Positions 43,334 through 54,129 of a DNA stretch of 64,000 nt are shown here, piece by piece. Under the pieces are notes generated by a model. The model made no database searches. It had not been told where the DNA came from and was given only the letters and a program-made list of their open reading frames with translations. Position 1 is the first letter of the stretch; each line of letters starts with the position of its first letter. Position numbers and translations under genes: made by a program. The DNA lies in assembly GCA_032622095.1 (NCBI GenBank), contig CP136065.1:60199094-60263093 (forward strand), written 5' to 3'. Source of the stretch: Siphonodentalium dalli. Lineage: Eukaryota > Mollusca > Scaphopoda > Gadilida > Siphonodentaliidae.

Positions 43334-44179
43334 AATTTACTTCATCAAAATGTTATTCTCGTCTTTGTTATATATTCATATTTGGATGGGAGACGATATG
43401 GATGAGATAAGAGCCCGAAACTTTGAAGTTTCAAAATCAGTAAATTTTATCTTAATTCGTGAAAAAATTGAAGATTTAAAAATAATTGTTTTTAAAACGC
43501 GTTCAAAAATTTTAAGATGACATTTTTTTTTATTATTCCTGATTTTTTTGTTTTTTGTTTTTATTTTTGAAAAATTTTGAAGTTTTTGGAAAATTATATA
43601 TTTTTTTGGTAATTTTTTATTTTTTGGAAATTTTTGAAAATTTCAAGTTTTTGAAGTTTTAAACTTCTCAAAAAATTAAGTTTTGAAAGTTTGATATTTT
43701 TTTCTTTATTTTTGAAATTTTAATTCGAATTTTGTTCTGTGTCCTTTTAACTTACACCCACTGCGAGTGCCGTGTGTCCCTTTAGAGTGCACTCTGTCCC
43801 TTTAATATTCACACACCGATATTGCATCACATCCCGTTAACATGCATTGTGTGCGCTTTGTCTCCCTTTAATATCCACACACCGAGATTGCCTCGTATCA
43901 CTTTAACATGCACGCGCCGAGATTGTATCACATCACCTTAATATTCACACTGAGTACCTCGTGTCCCTTTAATATTCACACAATGAGAGTGCTGTCGTCT
44001 TTAACATCGCGAGCGCATTGTCTCACTTTAATATTCAGGGCTGAAGCTATCCCATCGTTCATCGAGGTCATCACGTGATACACATAATCTGACAGTAGAT
44101 AACGTAATACACATATTACGAACGTACACTATACACCTATTACGAACGTATACCGAGATTGCATCACCTCCCTTTAATA

Positions 44180-44565
44180 TTGTGCCATTCTAACCCCCTC
44201 CCAATAACATTAATAAGTGGTGCCAACTTGGAACCGTATATGGAACTTTGTTGGAATCACTTTGGAACATTCTTGGACTGTCTTTGAGTACTTGCAGGAT
44301 CGGTGCCAAACGGTGCCAAATAGCATTTACCAAAGTGTGGCCATACCCCCCTGGTTAGGAAATTTCTTGGTCTTTGAGCGCTTCCAGGTCGGTGCCATTC
44401 TAACCCCCTACCAAGAACATTAATAAGTGGTGCCAACTTGGAACCGTTTGGAACTGTCTTGGCACCGTTTGGAACATTCTTGGACGGTCTTTGAGTACTT
44501 GCAGGATCGGTGCCAAACGGTGCCAAATAGTATACCAATATGACGCCAAACCCCCGCGTATTCAT
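44180..44565 (+). repeat. Tandem duplication of about 205 bp
   Basis: Two units begin with 'ggtgccattctaaccccct' at about 44185 (as 'tgtgccattctaacc') and 44390, followed by 'acattaataagtggtgccaa', 'cttggac.gtctttgagta' and 'gcaggatcggtgccaaacgg'. Inside are sub-repeats of 'ttggaac'. No gene. Confidence 0.85.
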
Positions 44566-44905
44566 CAGGTGGAATATGGTATCTACAGGTCTGCGTTAGC
44601 CAGAGTAGAGATTCACATGACATGACCTAGCTAGTCTATATATATATTCGAATATTTTGTATATTGCACGGGGTGATATAGCCCTTCCAGACTGTCTTCC
44701 TGTCACCCCCGACATATATATATATATATGCGGCATTCATTTGTATTGTTGAACCGTACAGCTCGGTTGCTTTGTTTATGCCTTAAGTTTTTGTTATTTT
44801 CTGAGGATATATACGTGCATGTATGGAATAGCTAGAGGAAGTCGCTTGCACATCATAGTTTTGCTCGATATTTGTTTCTCCAGTTTTGGTACAGTCAGTT
44901 ATTAA

Positions 44906-45353
44906 AGGTACTCAATCCGATTCGATGATCCCCATATAATCAGATTCCAAAAACAACAACATTTTTAGAAATGCCGCTTCAGTTATCAGAATCGATTAAT
45001 TGGCCCGAAATAATGCTAACCATGCATGCAAGTGCTGTCAATTATAGTATAAAATTGCCCGAAATGTTTTATTTATCAACAAGTTAATTGTTCGACGAAA
45101 TTTGGCCTTATTATCAACACAAAGCCTCTTTATTTTGGAGTTGTCTATCTTCATCCGCAATTTGGTCGGAGACCGTCGGCTCATCGACTTTTTACTGGGC
45201 CATGCATTAATGAAAAATAATGGATTTTAAAAATCGATATCTAATAACTCTGAGCTTTGATAGGTGGGTTCCTCGACTCGAATATTTTTTTTTTTTTACC
45301 CCGAAACCAAATATAGATAGTAATTGAGGGACGCTTAATCGGATTATGCATCT
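44906..45353. mobile_element. TTAA-target MITE, diverged copy
   Basis: Left end AGGTACTCAATCCGAT with TTAA at 44902-44905. Right end 'cttaatcggattatgcatct' with TTAA at 45354-45357. The right third ('aaatcgatatctaat', 'gagctttgat.ggtgggttcct', 'cgactcgaat') matches 13539-14006. The arms are less symmetrical than in that copy, so it is older or rearranged. Confidence 0.75.
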
Positions 45354-45357
45354 TTAA

Positions 45358-46376
45358 TTGTGTTAATATATGGAGTTTTTTTGCCAAGGCCCTTTTGTCT
45401 ATAGCTAGTATATCAGGCAGGATGCATGGTCTGTAACTTATTGATCAATATATTTTAATGTTCATTGTAACATTTGCATGATGTTATGACACATGATCGA
45501 TCTTCATATGTGTTTTATTTTTATGAACCAGCTATGACTATTGTCATCATTTATAGTTAATTGTATTTTAGCCAGTGTTTAGTATATAGGCCTATGAGTT
45601 CTGCCGAGTTTTGTGTTTTAGCAAAATTTATAAAAAAAATATTGCTTTTATGTCAATTAGAGCCTGCACTGGTAAGCCAACGGTAGGGCACAAATTGGTG
45701 TATACATGTTTGGTGTCGCTACATTGGCCGTTCTTTCTGGTAGACTTTGTAAGTTTTTTTAAGATGTTGCGTAACTTGCGTTGGAATTTATCTAAATGAT
45801 TCTCGGTAGCCTATAGGCTTATATTACATATGTGTTCCACATTTGGTTGGAAATTAATGGTGATATACCGTTATTACCATGCACTATGTGACTGTTAACA
45901 AGTAAAGTGTTTTACGACCGGTTGTTATTCGGCTCGGGTGTTCTCTGGGGTGTTATAGTCGCATTACGTGCTATGCCCATGTAAGTGTTACATGCATGGT
46001 ACATGTAGGCCCATACTGTCAACTGTTGTGACTTCAGTTTCTCCAAGAGTAATATTAACACTGCTTACTTGGATTTTTTTGTTACTTGTTTTCATATACA
46101 CTATCTCACTATTACCTTGCATTCATCGTAAATCTGTCTGCAGGAAGTATTATTTACGATATATTTGTTTGAACTTGAATGACTTTGTTCTGGCCAGTTG
46201 CGCTACAGTACTGGTACGAAATAAAGAGGTACGCATTTCCAAACATATTTCCTGCTTTGTGGTAGGCGGGGCAGAACATTGAGCGCACCTGTGTTGTTTT
46301 GACAGTTCTCATGTGACAATGACTTTCTTCGATTCTGAGAATTTATTCTGCAGTATTTCTTCCCTATGATACGATC
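45358..46376. other. 5' region of the TMEM184C-like gene; no further feature recognised
   Basis: Contains the presumed 5' UTR and promoter. A short frame at 45968-46282 has hydrophobic stretches but no family match and is not annotated as a gene. Confidence 0.4.
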
Positions 46377-46621
46377 ATGGCGTGCCTGTCACAATGGCGA
46401 CAGTGGCTGCTACCTCTAGTCTACTCTATTTATGCGATCTTGGCGTTCGTTGCTCTTCCGCTGTGTATTTTTGAACTGAAATCAAAGGATGCACCGACTC
46501 ACGTTGTCGCTTGGTTTGTGGGTGGGATTTTCACCATTATGGCAGTTCCCATATCGCTATGGGGAATAATCAACCACATAATCCACTACACACAACCCCA
46601 CATGCAGCGTTACATCATCAG
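46377..46621 (+). CDS. TMEM184C: TMEM184C-like protein, exon 1
   Basis: ATG 46377 to donor GTGAGG at 46622 (phase 2). Reads MACLSQWRQWLLPLVYSIYA and includes HVVAWFVGGIFTIMAVPISL and HIIHYTQPHMQRYIIR. This matches the N-terminal two membrane spans of the TMEM184/organic-solute-transporter-alpha-like family: the WRQW start, the AWF.GIF....PISLW block and the HYTQP..Q..IIR junction. The WRQW N-terminus favours TMEM184C. TMEM184 proteins have seven predicted spans in endomembranes; their precise biochemical role is not settled. Confidence 0.92.
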
Positions 46622-46659
46622 GTGAGGAAATTGTTCGGAACGTACATGTAGTGATGTAC

Positions 46660-47033
46660 TACCCTGCTTGACAAAACAAGTGTCCACCTAACCGCGGTGC
46701 AGTTAGCGTTGCCACCGCGGCTGAAATGCAACTACACTGCGGCTCCACCGGCTAACTACAGTTGTGTACTTGCCGTTCGGCCATGGTGTAGTTGCCACGG
46801 TGTACGTTCATTAAACTGAAAAAAGACGATACAAACCAGAAATCTAACCACGGTGTACATGCCGTTCGGCTGCGGTGTAGTTGCCTTTCGGCCGCAGTGT
46901 AGTTGCTGTTGGGCCACGGTGTACTTGCCGTTCGGCCGCGGTGCTCAACTGCAGTTACAAACTCTGACACCGCGGCCGAACGGCAAATACACTGCGGTGC
47001 CAATGGACACTTGTTTTGTCCTGCGGGGTAGTT
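46660..47033. mobile_element. MITE with about 30-bp TIRs and a GC-rich tandem core
   Basis: The left end CTACCCTGCTTGACAAAACA continuing 'agtgtcca' pairs with the right end, whose inverse is CTACCCCGCAGGACAAAACA continuing 'agtgtcca'. The core has about 25-bp units of 'tgccgttcggccgcggtgta' on both strands, so the whole element can fold. No clear target duplication. It starts 38 bp after the exon 1 donor. Confidence 0.8.
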
Positions 47034-47090
47034 CCGGGGAAACTCGAAAGATTTACACTCTTTTGAGTTTCGGATTGCTTGTGTACATTT

Positions 47091-47300
47091 TCTATCTGAG
47101 GCTCATACCTTTATAATTTACAGGCGATAAAGGACTCCTGGCGCCAGATTCTGCTTGGTTCTCTTCTTATGGTGACAATAAAGACAAGATTCCACCAAAA
47201 GTTCTGAAATCCGCACCTTCGTGAGCTAAAATAAAGACATTTGTCATTTGTGCAAAAAAAAATTGTTGTCTGTTTCATTAAAATCATTTCCTGTTTACAA
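47091..47300 (+). repeat. Inverted duplicate of a terminal exon, plus-strand copy
   Basis: Contains an acceptor-like AATTTACAG ending at 47124, then 33 codons and TGA (GDKGLLAPDSAWFSSYGDNK then DKIPPKVLKSAPS), then AATAAA within 20 bp and an A-run. The inverse of 48376-48584 matches it at nearly every position through intron end, coding part, polyadenylation signal and about 35 bp beyond. Protein not recognised. It is also on the same strand as TMEM184C and could in principle act as an alternative 3' exon. Confidence 0.6.
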
Positions 47301-48375
47301 ATGGGTCCTACTAAACAACGAACACAAACGAACATAAACGAACACAGGTCTAAAAATCGGAATAGAAGGGTAAAATTTGGTTTGTGGGTGCGTGTGGGTC
47401 CATTATATGTGTATGTGGTGTTATTTCCAACTTTGATGACTTATTTTTTGAGTTATTAACATTATTTGAATACAAAGCTACTAAACAACGAACACAAACG
47501 AACATAAGATTAGCGGCAGTACAAAGGCTACCATGCAGGTGTTACTAGTAATTAACTATGGCTTACTCGGTCTCCTTGTTAATTGCACATCTTGCATAAC
47601 TTTTTGGTGTATATGGTGTCATTTCGCATATTTAACAAAGACATTGGGCCCTAACCAAATTTACTTATATATCGACGGTGTAATCGTAAAATTTTGAGTC
47701 ATTCAATAAATATTTCACTCTGGCCTACCGGCTCTCGCGAACTATTCCTATGCCATTGCAATTTGTTACGTAAAACACTCCTCGATTCCAACACAAATTG
47801 TGGCAGGCCAGATTCAAGTTTATCAACAGAGGTCACTTTCGAAAATAGAATGAATTCGGTCTGGCTTCAATCTGCATGTTGCCTTATAGTAAACTCTGAT
47901 TTAGATTGTTCTGAAGTTTCCTATACCTTTTGACCCAAACTGGAGTGATGTGACCGCGAATCTGCCATTCTCATGTAATATAAACCTTTTGCAAAATCCT
48001 GGTTACGTACACGAATGGGGGAATTATGTCAGAGACTGTTCATTAAATCACGATATATACGGTTGAGGGGATTATGTCATTTAAGACCAAATTTTCAAAT
48101 TATTACCGGCGACATCGCATACACATCGAGAGGGTGCACCTTACTTTATCAAACAGGTTTGTCGTTTTAAGAACACTACTGATACAAAATTACAGGTAGA
48201 ACTTAAGAATTCCTTAACATTGGCAAAGTAACATATAATTTAGCAAAAGAATTTTTTTTGTTCATATATCTTCCGTTTATACATTTTCCCCAGGTCGGGG
48301 TCGGGGGCGGAGTACACGTTTTATTAACCAATATGAAACCATGCCACTGCGCATGACAGACATGTGCTTATTTGT
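47301..48375. other. Spacer between inverted terminal-exon copies
   Basis: About 1.1 kb. Contains the direct repeat 'ctaaacaacgaacacaaacg' at about 47310 and 47480, otherwise no feature. A short frame at 47694-47933 is unsupported. Confidence 0.45.
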
Positions 48376-48584
48376 AAACAGGAAATGATTTTAATGAAAC
48401 AGACGACAATTTTTTTTTGCACAAATGACAAATGTCTTTATTTTAGCTCATGAAGGTGCGGATTTCGGAACTTTTGGTGGAATCTTGTCTTTATTGTCAC
48501 CATAAGAAGAGAACCAAGCAGAATCTGGCGCCAGGAGTCCTTTATCGCCTGTAAATAGAAAAGGTATGAGCCTCAGATAGAAAA
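48376..48584 (-). repeat. Inverted duplicate of a terminal exon, minus-strand copy
   Basis: Minus-strand acceptor TCTATTTACAG, then an open frame identical to the plus copy except KVPKSAPS for KVLKSAPS, stop TGA, and AATAAA. The conserved frame and polyadenylation signal suggest one copy derives from a real gene's last exon. No upstream exon was identified on either strand in the window, and the protein family is unknown. Confidence 0.55.
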
Positions 48585-49852
48585 TGATAGTAGGTAATCA
48601 GAGTCTCAATACAGATGTATATCATGTATTGTGACTCAACAGGGTCTAGTGATGTACAGTACAGTTCAGCACACATCCAAAATTACTAATTAGTCATTGA
48701 CTGATTGAGTTTATTGTTTCTTTGTAAAGTGTAGACATATATAGTGGTACCCAACTAATGAAAGTCAATTCCTATTGCAATTTTTCTTGCTAGTATAAAA
48801 AATTGACAGAGGCATGTAAATCACATTAAAAATGTACGGTAACTCAATCTGGCTGGGAATCGTATGACCTCCCTGCAAAATATACATGTACGGGAAAGCG
48901 GAATGGGGAGCCATAGCGGGTGAAGTGGCAATACTAGGGGAAAGCCTTCGGCTACTGACGAATCCTGACGTCAACACCATGTGGGACACACTGAAAGGCG
49001 GAATCCAGGAGATCATGGACTAACATATACCGGTACCATCAAAGATGATCAAACCTAAACACAATACTCCCTGGGTTAACAAACACATGAAGCGCCTCTT
49101 AAGAAAGAAGAGAAGAGTATGATGCAACAGAGCGAAAAGATCAGGGAAATGGGAAAACTACAGGCAGATACAACGAGAGTCTAAACGGGAATTAAGAAAA
49201 GCCGAAAGAGACTTTGTCAACACCAAAATCAGTGACACCGAGGGGCTGAAGAACAACACCACCAGACCATTTTGGCAATACATAAAGGCCCGACGACATG
49301 ATAACATCGGAGTGTCACCTCTAAAAGATGGAGGAACCATAACAGATGACGCCAAAGGCAAAGCCGAAGTACTCATCCGACAATTCCAGTCCGTATTCAC
49401 CAAGGAAGAACCACTGAATCAGACGGATATAACACCACCGGATAAGAAGTATGACAGCATCAGCAACATCGAGCTGGATATAAAAGGCATAGAAGTTCTC
49501 CTACACAGACTCGAGACCAACAAAGCCTCAGGACCCGACGGCATACCCAACTGGGTACTCAAGACATTCGCAAAGGAACTAGCACCAGCTCTCAGACTTA
49601 TCTTCAAGCTCTCCCTAGACACCGGCAAACTCCCCCAAGATTGGCTGAAGGCAAACGTGTCAAGTATCCACAAAAAAGCAGACAGGCACCTGGCAGAAAA
49701 CTACAGACCGGTATCCCTAACATCAGTCCCTTGTAAAATTCTGGAACATATAATATGTCGCCACATTATGAAACATCTTGAGGAGAATAACATCCTAACA
49801 TCACTAAATCATGGCTTCAGAACTGGATACTCATGCGAGACAAAATTGGGCC

Positions 49853-50237
49853 ATAATTAAAAAGGTATTTGTTTGTCCTCGCCCTGACCGACTCGATTTT
49901 AACGCCCGACTGGAAATTCTTTTATTCAGATCGCTAAAAAAACTACTTTTAGTAGTAGTGGTATGTTGTCTGAGAAGCTCATTTTCGGTCAGAAACTCCA
50001 GCAACTGACTGAACAGCATAATTATTTATTGTTCTTGTGTTTTTCCAACTGTTAAATTTTTAATTTGTTATCAAATTAATCCCTGACTATTTATTAATAT
50101 TGATATCCTCAGCCTGCACCATGGAGGGGACCCTTAGTGTGCCATTCCACCTTGCAAAAAAAAAAAAAAATCACTACCTACCTACCCACCTGAAAATTCT
50201 TGGGTAGGGATGTGGACAAACAAACAATTTATTAACT
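49853..50237. mobile_element. Insertion within the LINE, about 385 bp
   Basis: Interrupts the reverse transcriptase between ...GYSCETKL and ALAVTLHDLL, which should be contiguous in the family. The edges GGCCATAATTAA and TTATTAACTTTGGCC are roughly inverted, and there is an A14 run at 50158-50171. Superfamily not identified. Confidence 0.6.
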
Positions 50238-50399
50238 TTGGCCTTGGCAGTCACACTCCACGACCTACTTCAAAAATACGACAACGGAAAGCAAGTTGAC
50301 GTAGCCATACTCGACTTTTCAAAGGCGTTTGACACGGTGCCCCACAACAAGCTCCTCCGTAAACTGACAACATACGGCATCGATGGTCAAATACATAGT

Positions 50400-50490
50400 T
50401 GCAGCCTTCATAATTGGCTACGGCAAACTGGGCCACGGCATACTGTTGCCGTAGCGGATTGCCGAAGCCAAACAATCTGAATTAAGATGA
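50400..50490. mobile_element. Small MITE within the LINE, relative of 59165-59288
   Basis: 'gcagccttcataattggcta' at the left and 'gccaaacaatctgaattaag' at the right match the ends of the 124-bp element at 59165-59288; the middle is shorter. It breaks the RT between DGQIH and MRVMLEG. Confidence 0.65.
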
Positions 50491-51540
50491 TCTATGAGAG
50501 TCATGCTTGAAGGGGAGTTCTCAAGAGAAGTTGATGTGCAGTCAGGAGTACCCCAAGGTACTGTATTAGGACCGCTGCTTTTTCTGTGCCACATAAACGA
50601 CCTTCCCAGCACAGTCAAATTGCAAGTCCGACTCTTCGCCGACGACTGCCTACTCTATTGGCCTATCAACAAATACGAAGACCACAACAAACTACAGAAC
50701 GATCGGAATAACCTGGAAGAGTGGGCAAAGAAGTGGGGGATGCGGTTCAACACCAGCAAATGCTACATAATGAGCATCCAACAGAAATTCTACACACTGG
50801 GCGGCCAAATCCTCGCGGAAGTACCCACAAATCCTTATCTCGGCATCCAACTGTCAAACGACCTCAAGTGGGACGTACAAATAACTAACATCACCATGAA
50901 GGCAAACTCCTCCCTCGGTTTCTTGAAGAGGAACCTCCAACACTGCCCAGAAAAATGCAGAAAAACAGCATACAATGTATATTGCTCTGGTGAAACCAAT
51001 TACGGAGTACTCCGCCACAATCTGGGACCCGTACACGGCTAAGCATTCATCAATGCTGGAAAAGGTGCAAAGAAATCAGCACGGTTCATCACCAGAGAAT
51101 ACACCTCACGAGATAAGGGCTGCGTCACCAGAATGCTCAAAAATCTTGAATTTCCACCTCTAAAAGAGTGTCGCAGAAATAAACGCCTGGCCATATTTTA
51201 CAAAGTGGTTCAGGGGTCGGCCCCCGCAATATCATCCGATAACTACCTGAAAAAAACAAACCCATCGAAAGGAAGATCAAGACAAAGAAATACGAAGACT
51301 GTCTATACCAACATTGTGGAACAGTCTGAGACCAGCAACAAACAATCATTCCAACCAATACAGGCAAACTCAGACCAGTTCAAGTATTCCTTATTCCCGC
51401 GCACCATCCTGGACTGGAATAAACTTGACGACGACACGCGGACACGGTCAACGCCGCAGACATCGAAACATTCAAAGCGACACTCACTAGGAGAGAAAAA
51501 TAAATGCGCTCTCTCCACCGTCCCATAAAAGCCAAACTTG

Positions 51541-53030
51541 TCACTGGGACGTACAGATACAGAAAGCTTGTTTTGTATGTGTGCTCAAACCTGCACTAGT
51601 CAACTGTCATTGTCAAGCGCTACGGACAAGGCGAAACAGCCTAAGTTATGATGTTTGCTCAGTCAGTTTAACTGTGGTGGCAAAAACCATAAGCATCTCT
51701 ACACTGGGGGCATTTACTCCAGGGATCCCCAAAACCCCATTGCAGTGATCTCTTAAGATTACAGTAGGTACCTTTTACTTGCTATCACAATCTTCTTCAT
51801 CTGTACAGTCCAGCAAATACATGATTTGTTACCTTGTCCATAAGAGATCAGAATACAACTGCCAGGTCAAAGCTAATGTCACACCATGTGACCTCATGGG
51901 ATTAGGTGCATGGGCATGACCTGTATATCACACAACTGAGGAAATTAATCCCATGAAACCAGATCGACAAACTGATTGCTAATTGCCCCAGATCTGGGCC
52001 AAACCATCAGACATGAAGCTATTCTGCCCCTGTTTGAGGACACACTGACCAGACATAAGAATGGCTCACAATAACTGATTCTGCTGTGGAGAATTAATCC
52101 TAAAGACACTACAGTTACTGCCATAGTATTTCCAAAAAAATTAACTCTGAATTCTCCATCCAAATGTTATCACTTTACCTCCCTCTTTAAATTGTTTTTG
52201 CTTTTAATATAGATTAAGTTAACAAATCATGTTAGAAATTATAGTGACACCACAGGTGGTGCAGGGTGGGGGGGTGTCCTTGCACACTCACCATTCACTC
52301 TCCTTGCACACCATACAGTATATCGATCAGTGTTTATTAATAACATAATTTTCAAACAAAATACATGTACAGGTAACTTCGGCTATGAAAAAGGTATATA
52401 GTGACATTTCAGTCTGTGTACACATATATTATAAAAAACAATACATGTACATGTGTTGGATTGGTAGCTGGTTCCAGTTCTTGTATTGAGGGTATCTGGG
52501 TTCTGTATCATAATTGTTTTCATTGCCTTATTGAGATATACGGTAGGTTTAACACTTTTGTTAAAGTTCCCCATACCTCGTGAAATTTCAATAGCCTATC
52601 GCCTCTCAAGGCATTGATCATTTCTATATGAGTTCCGATTACTAATTCGTTGAAGAACACTTTCAAAGATAATTCAATGGGATCAAATTTTGTTTTATAA
52701 ATATAGTACTTTAATATAATTAAAATCATGTTTTTTATATTGGGGTTCTTTTCCGATGAAACGCCAAATAATATATTACATTTTGTAAGTTGGATATCTA
52801 AATGTAGTATACTAGTATGTTGGTGTTCATCCAGCATGATCCAGCATTGTACTGTTCTTAAGACGTGTGATACTATAGGACAGTCAAAGAAGATATGGGA
52901 TATTGATTATATTTAAATCTAAGTCATTTTATCTATTACAGTCACAATTGTTACTATGGTTTTTTTTTGGATTAAATTCCTTGATCAACTTAACAAAAAA
53001 CAAGATATAAATAAAAATAAACAATTTGTT
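51541..53030. other. Intronic DNA, no feature recognised
   Basis: No exon, terminal repeat pair or tandem array was supported; short frames in 52380-52916 have no resemblance to known families. Confidence 0.4.
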
Positions 53031-53035
53031 TTTAA

Positions 53036-53564
53036 AGGGGTAATGTACACCATTTTCAATAAATTCCCGGTAATGAAAAGCATCTAATATCGATAATGTG
53101 AAGAAAACTAAGTAATCTGAGTTGAAGATGTATTCTGTAAACGTTCAGGTTAATAGGTTCTCTTAAAATAAAAGTTAATAATTTGATATAAATTTAATTT
53201 ATGGCTGGAACAAGACGTAATCAATATAATTCACGGATAGTGGATTGGGCAATGCATGGCACACATGATAATGTAAACAATTATGTTGATATGGGGCGTA
53301 AACTCAAGCCACTCACTGACAAGTGACTATACAATGTGTATATGAGACTAGTATGCATATAATATAACATTTATTTGATACATTTGCTTGAAAATTGTCA
53401 AAAAATTACTTGACAACGAAATTGGTATTTTCGCATTCCGGCTTATCTGCTAATCTAACATTACTTCGTACTCAACAGACTTTCAGATAATGGAAATCTG
53501 GTTACCTTATTCTACGATTCAGAGACTATAGAAACCAACAACAATATTTGAGTACAGTATCCCT
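53036..53564. mobile_element. TTAA-flanked MITE, second family
   Basis: 529 bp with left end AGGGGTAATGTACACC and right end GAGTACAGTATCCCT, inverted relatives, each bordered by TTAA (53032-53035 and 53565-53568). Non-coding. A left-end relative lies at 29812. Confidence 0.72.
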
Positions 53565-53658
53565 TTAAATAAAAAAAAATTATTTATAAAAAAGATATTT
53601 ATTTTTTTATATTTTTTAGGTTGAACTTTTTAAGTTCTTGTCCCGGATAAATATTATT

Positions 53659-54125
53659 ATACCCCCATCCAAAAGATGGGGGTATACTGGATTGCATGCA
53701 TCTGTTTGCTCGCTCATATCTTAACCATGGTTTATTGGATCTCGATGAAATTTTGGTATGCATGTGTGGCACCAGGAGGGCTTTCCAAAGAGGGTTCATT
53801 GACATACATGTAACTTATTCACATTTTCCCTCTTTGTTTATCTCAAAATATTGGATTTCCTATCGTCAGCTCATATATCTCATCCATGGGTTTTTGGATT
53901 CTGTTGAAATTAGGTATGTAGGTCTGGCACCAAGAGGGCTTTTAAACGAAATGTTCAGTTATGCTTTTTGCATTTTCCGTTCAAGTGTTATCTCCCTTTG
54001 TTCATCTGAAAATGTTGAATTTTTGTCCGTCTGCTAATATATCTTTTTAAATTTGGTTTCCGTCCTTCCTATGTTTCAATTGGCACCATTGGGGTATCCC
54101 AGCACATAAGGTGCAACTTCTTGTT
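53659..54125 (+). mobile_element. Pearl-like tandem-repeat element, family B
   Basis: 5' hairpin ATACCCCCATC-CAAAA-GATGGGGGTAT at 53659-53685. Then two to three monomers of about 170 bp ('tcatatcttaaccatggttt', 'gatctcgatgaaatttt', 'ggcaccaggagggctttcc', 'cattttccctctttgttt'). The 3' tail has GGGGTATCCC (inverse of the 5' ATACCCC), a GCAC-ATAAG-GTGC hairpin and AACTTCTTGTT. Same layout as family A with different sequence. Confidence 0.72.
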
Positions 54126-54129
54126 TTGC

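Larger units (their letters stand above)
40099..43902. mobile_element. Giant palindromic (fold-back) element, arms of about 1.4 kb
   Basis: 40099-41505 and 42492-43902 are inverted copies with mostly colinear identity, separated by a 1-kb purine-rich spacer. Each arm has, from outside in: short 'gaatattaaaggga' minisatellite units, a very A/T-rich stretch (40260-40560 / 43460-43740), a zinc-finger gene pointing away from the centre, and a GC-rich inner edge. The right flank continues with more of the same outer minisatellite to about 44040, whereas the left is cut off by the composite cluster. No clean target duplication was seen. It could be a fold-back DNA transposon or an inverted dimer of a viral- or Polinton-like fragment; the sequence does not decide. 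Confidence 0.85.
48885..51540 (+). mobile_element. 5'-truncated, decayed non-LTR retrotransposon (CR1/Jockey-like LINE)
   Basis: Conserved blocks of an ORF2-type reverse transcriptase are spread over several frames. A linker (MWDTLKGGIQEIMD, PWVNKHMKRLLRKKRR) runs from about 48960-49120. RT blocks follow: NKASGPDGIPNWVLKTF, ENYRPVSLTSVPCKILEHI and LNHGFRTGYSC (49312-49850); DFSKAFDTVPHNKLLRKL (50300-50370); SGVPQGTVLGPLLF and LFADDCLLY (50540-50660). The C-terminal part FPRTILDWNKLD near 51400 leads to a TAA at 51501-51503 in another frame. The F-A-D-D catalytic box is present. No endonuclease part remains. Two insertions (49853-50237 and about 50400-50490) and several frameshifts show it is dead. 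Confidence 0.88.

Noticed and set aside
45968-46282. 104-codon frame with hydrophobic stretches upstream of TMEM184C exon 1
   Set aside because: No family resemblance or splice support; the membrane-like composition can arise from T-rich DNA.
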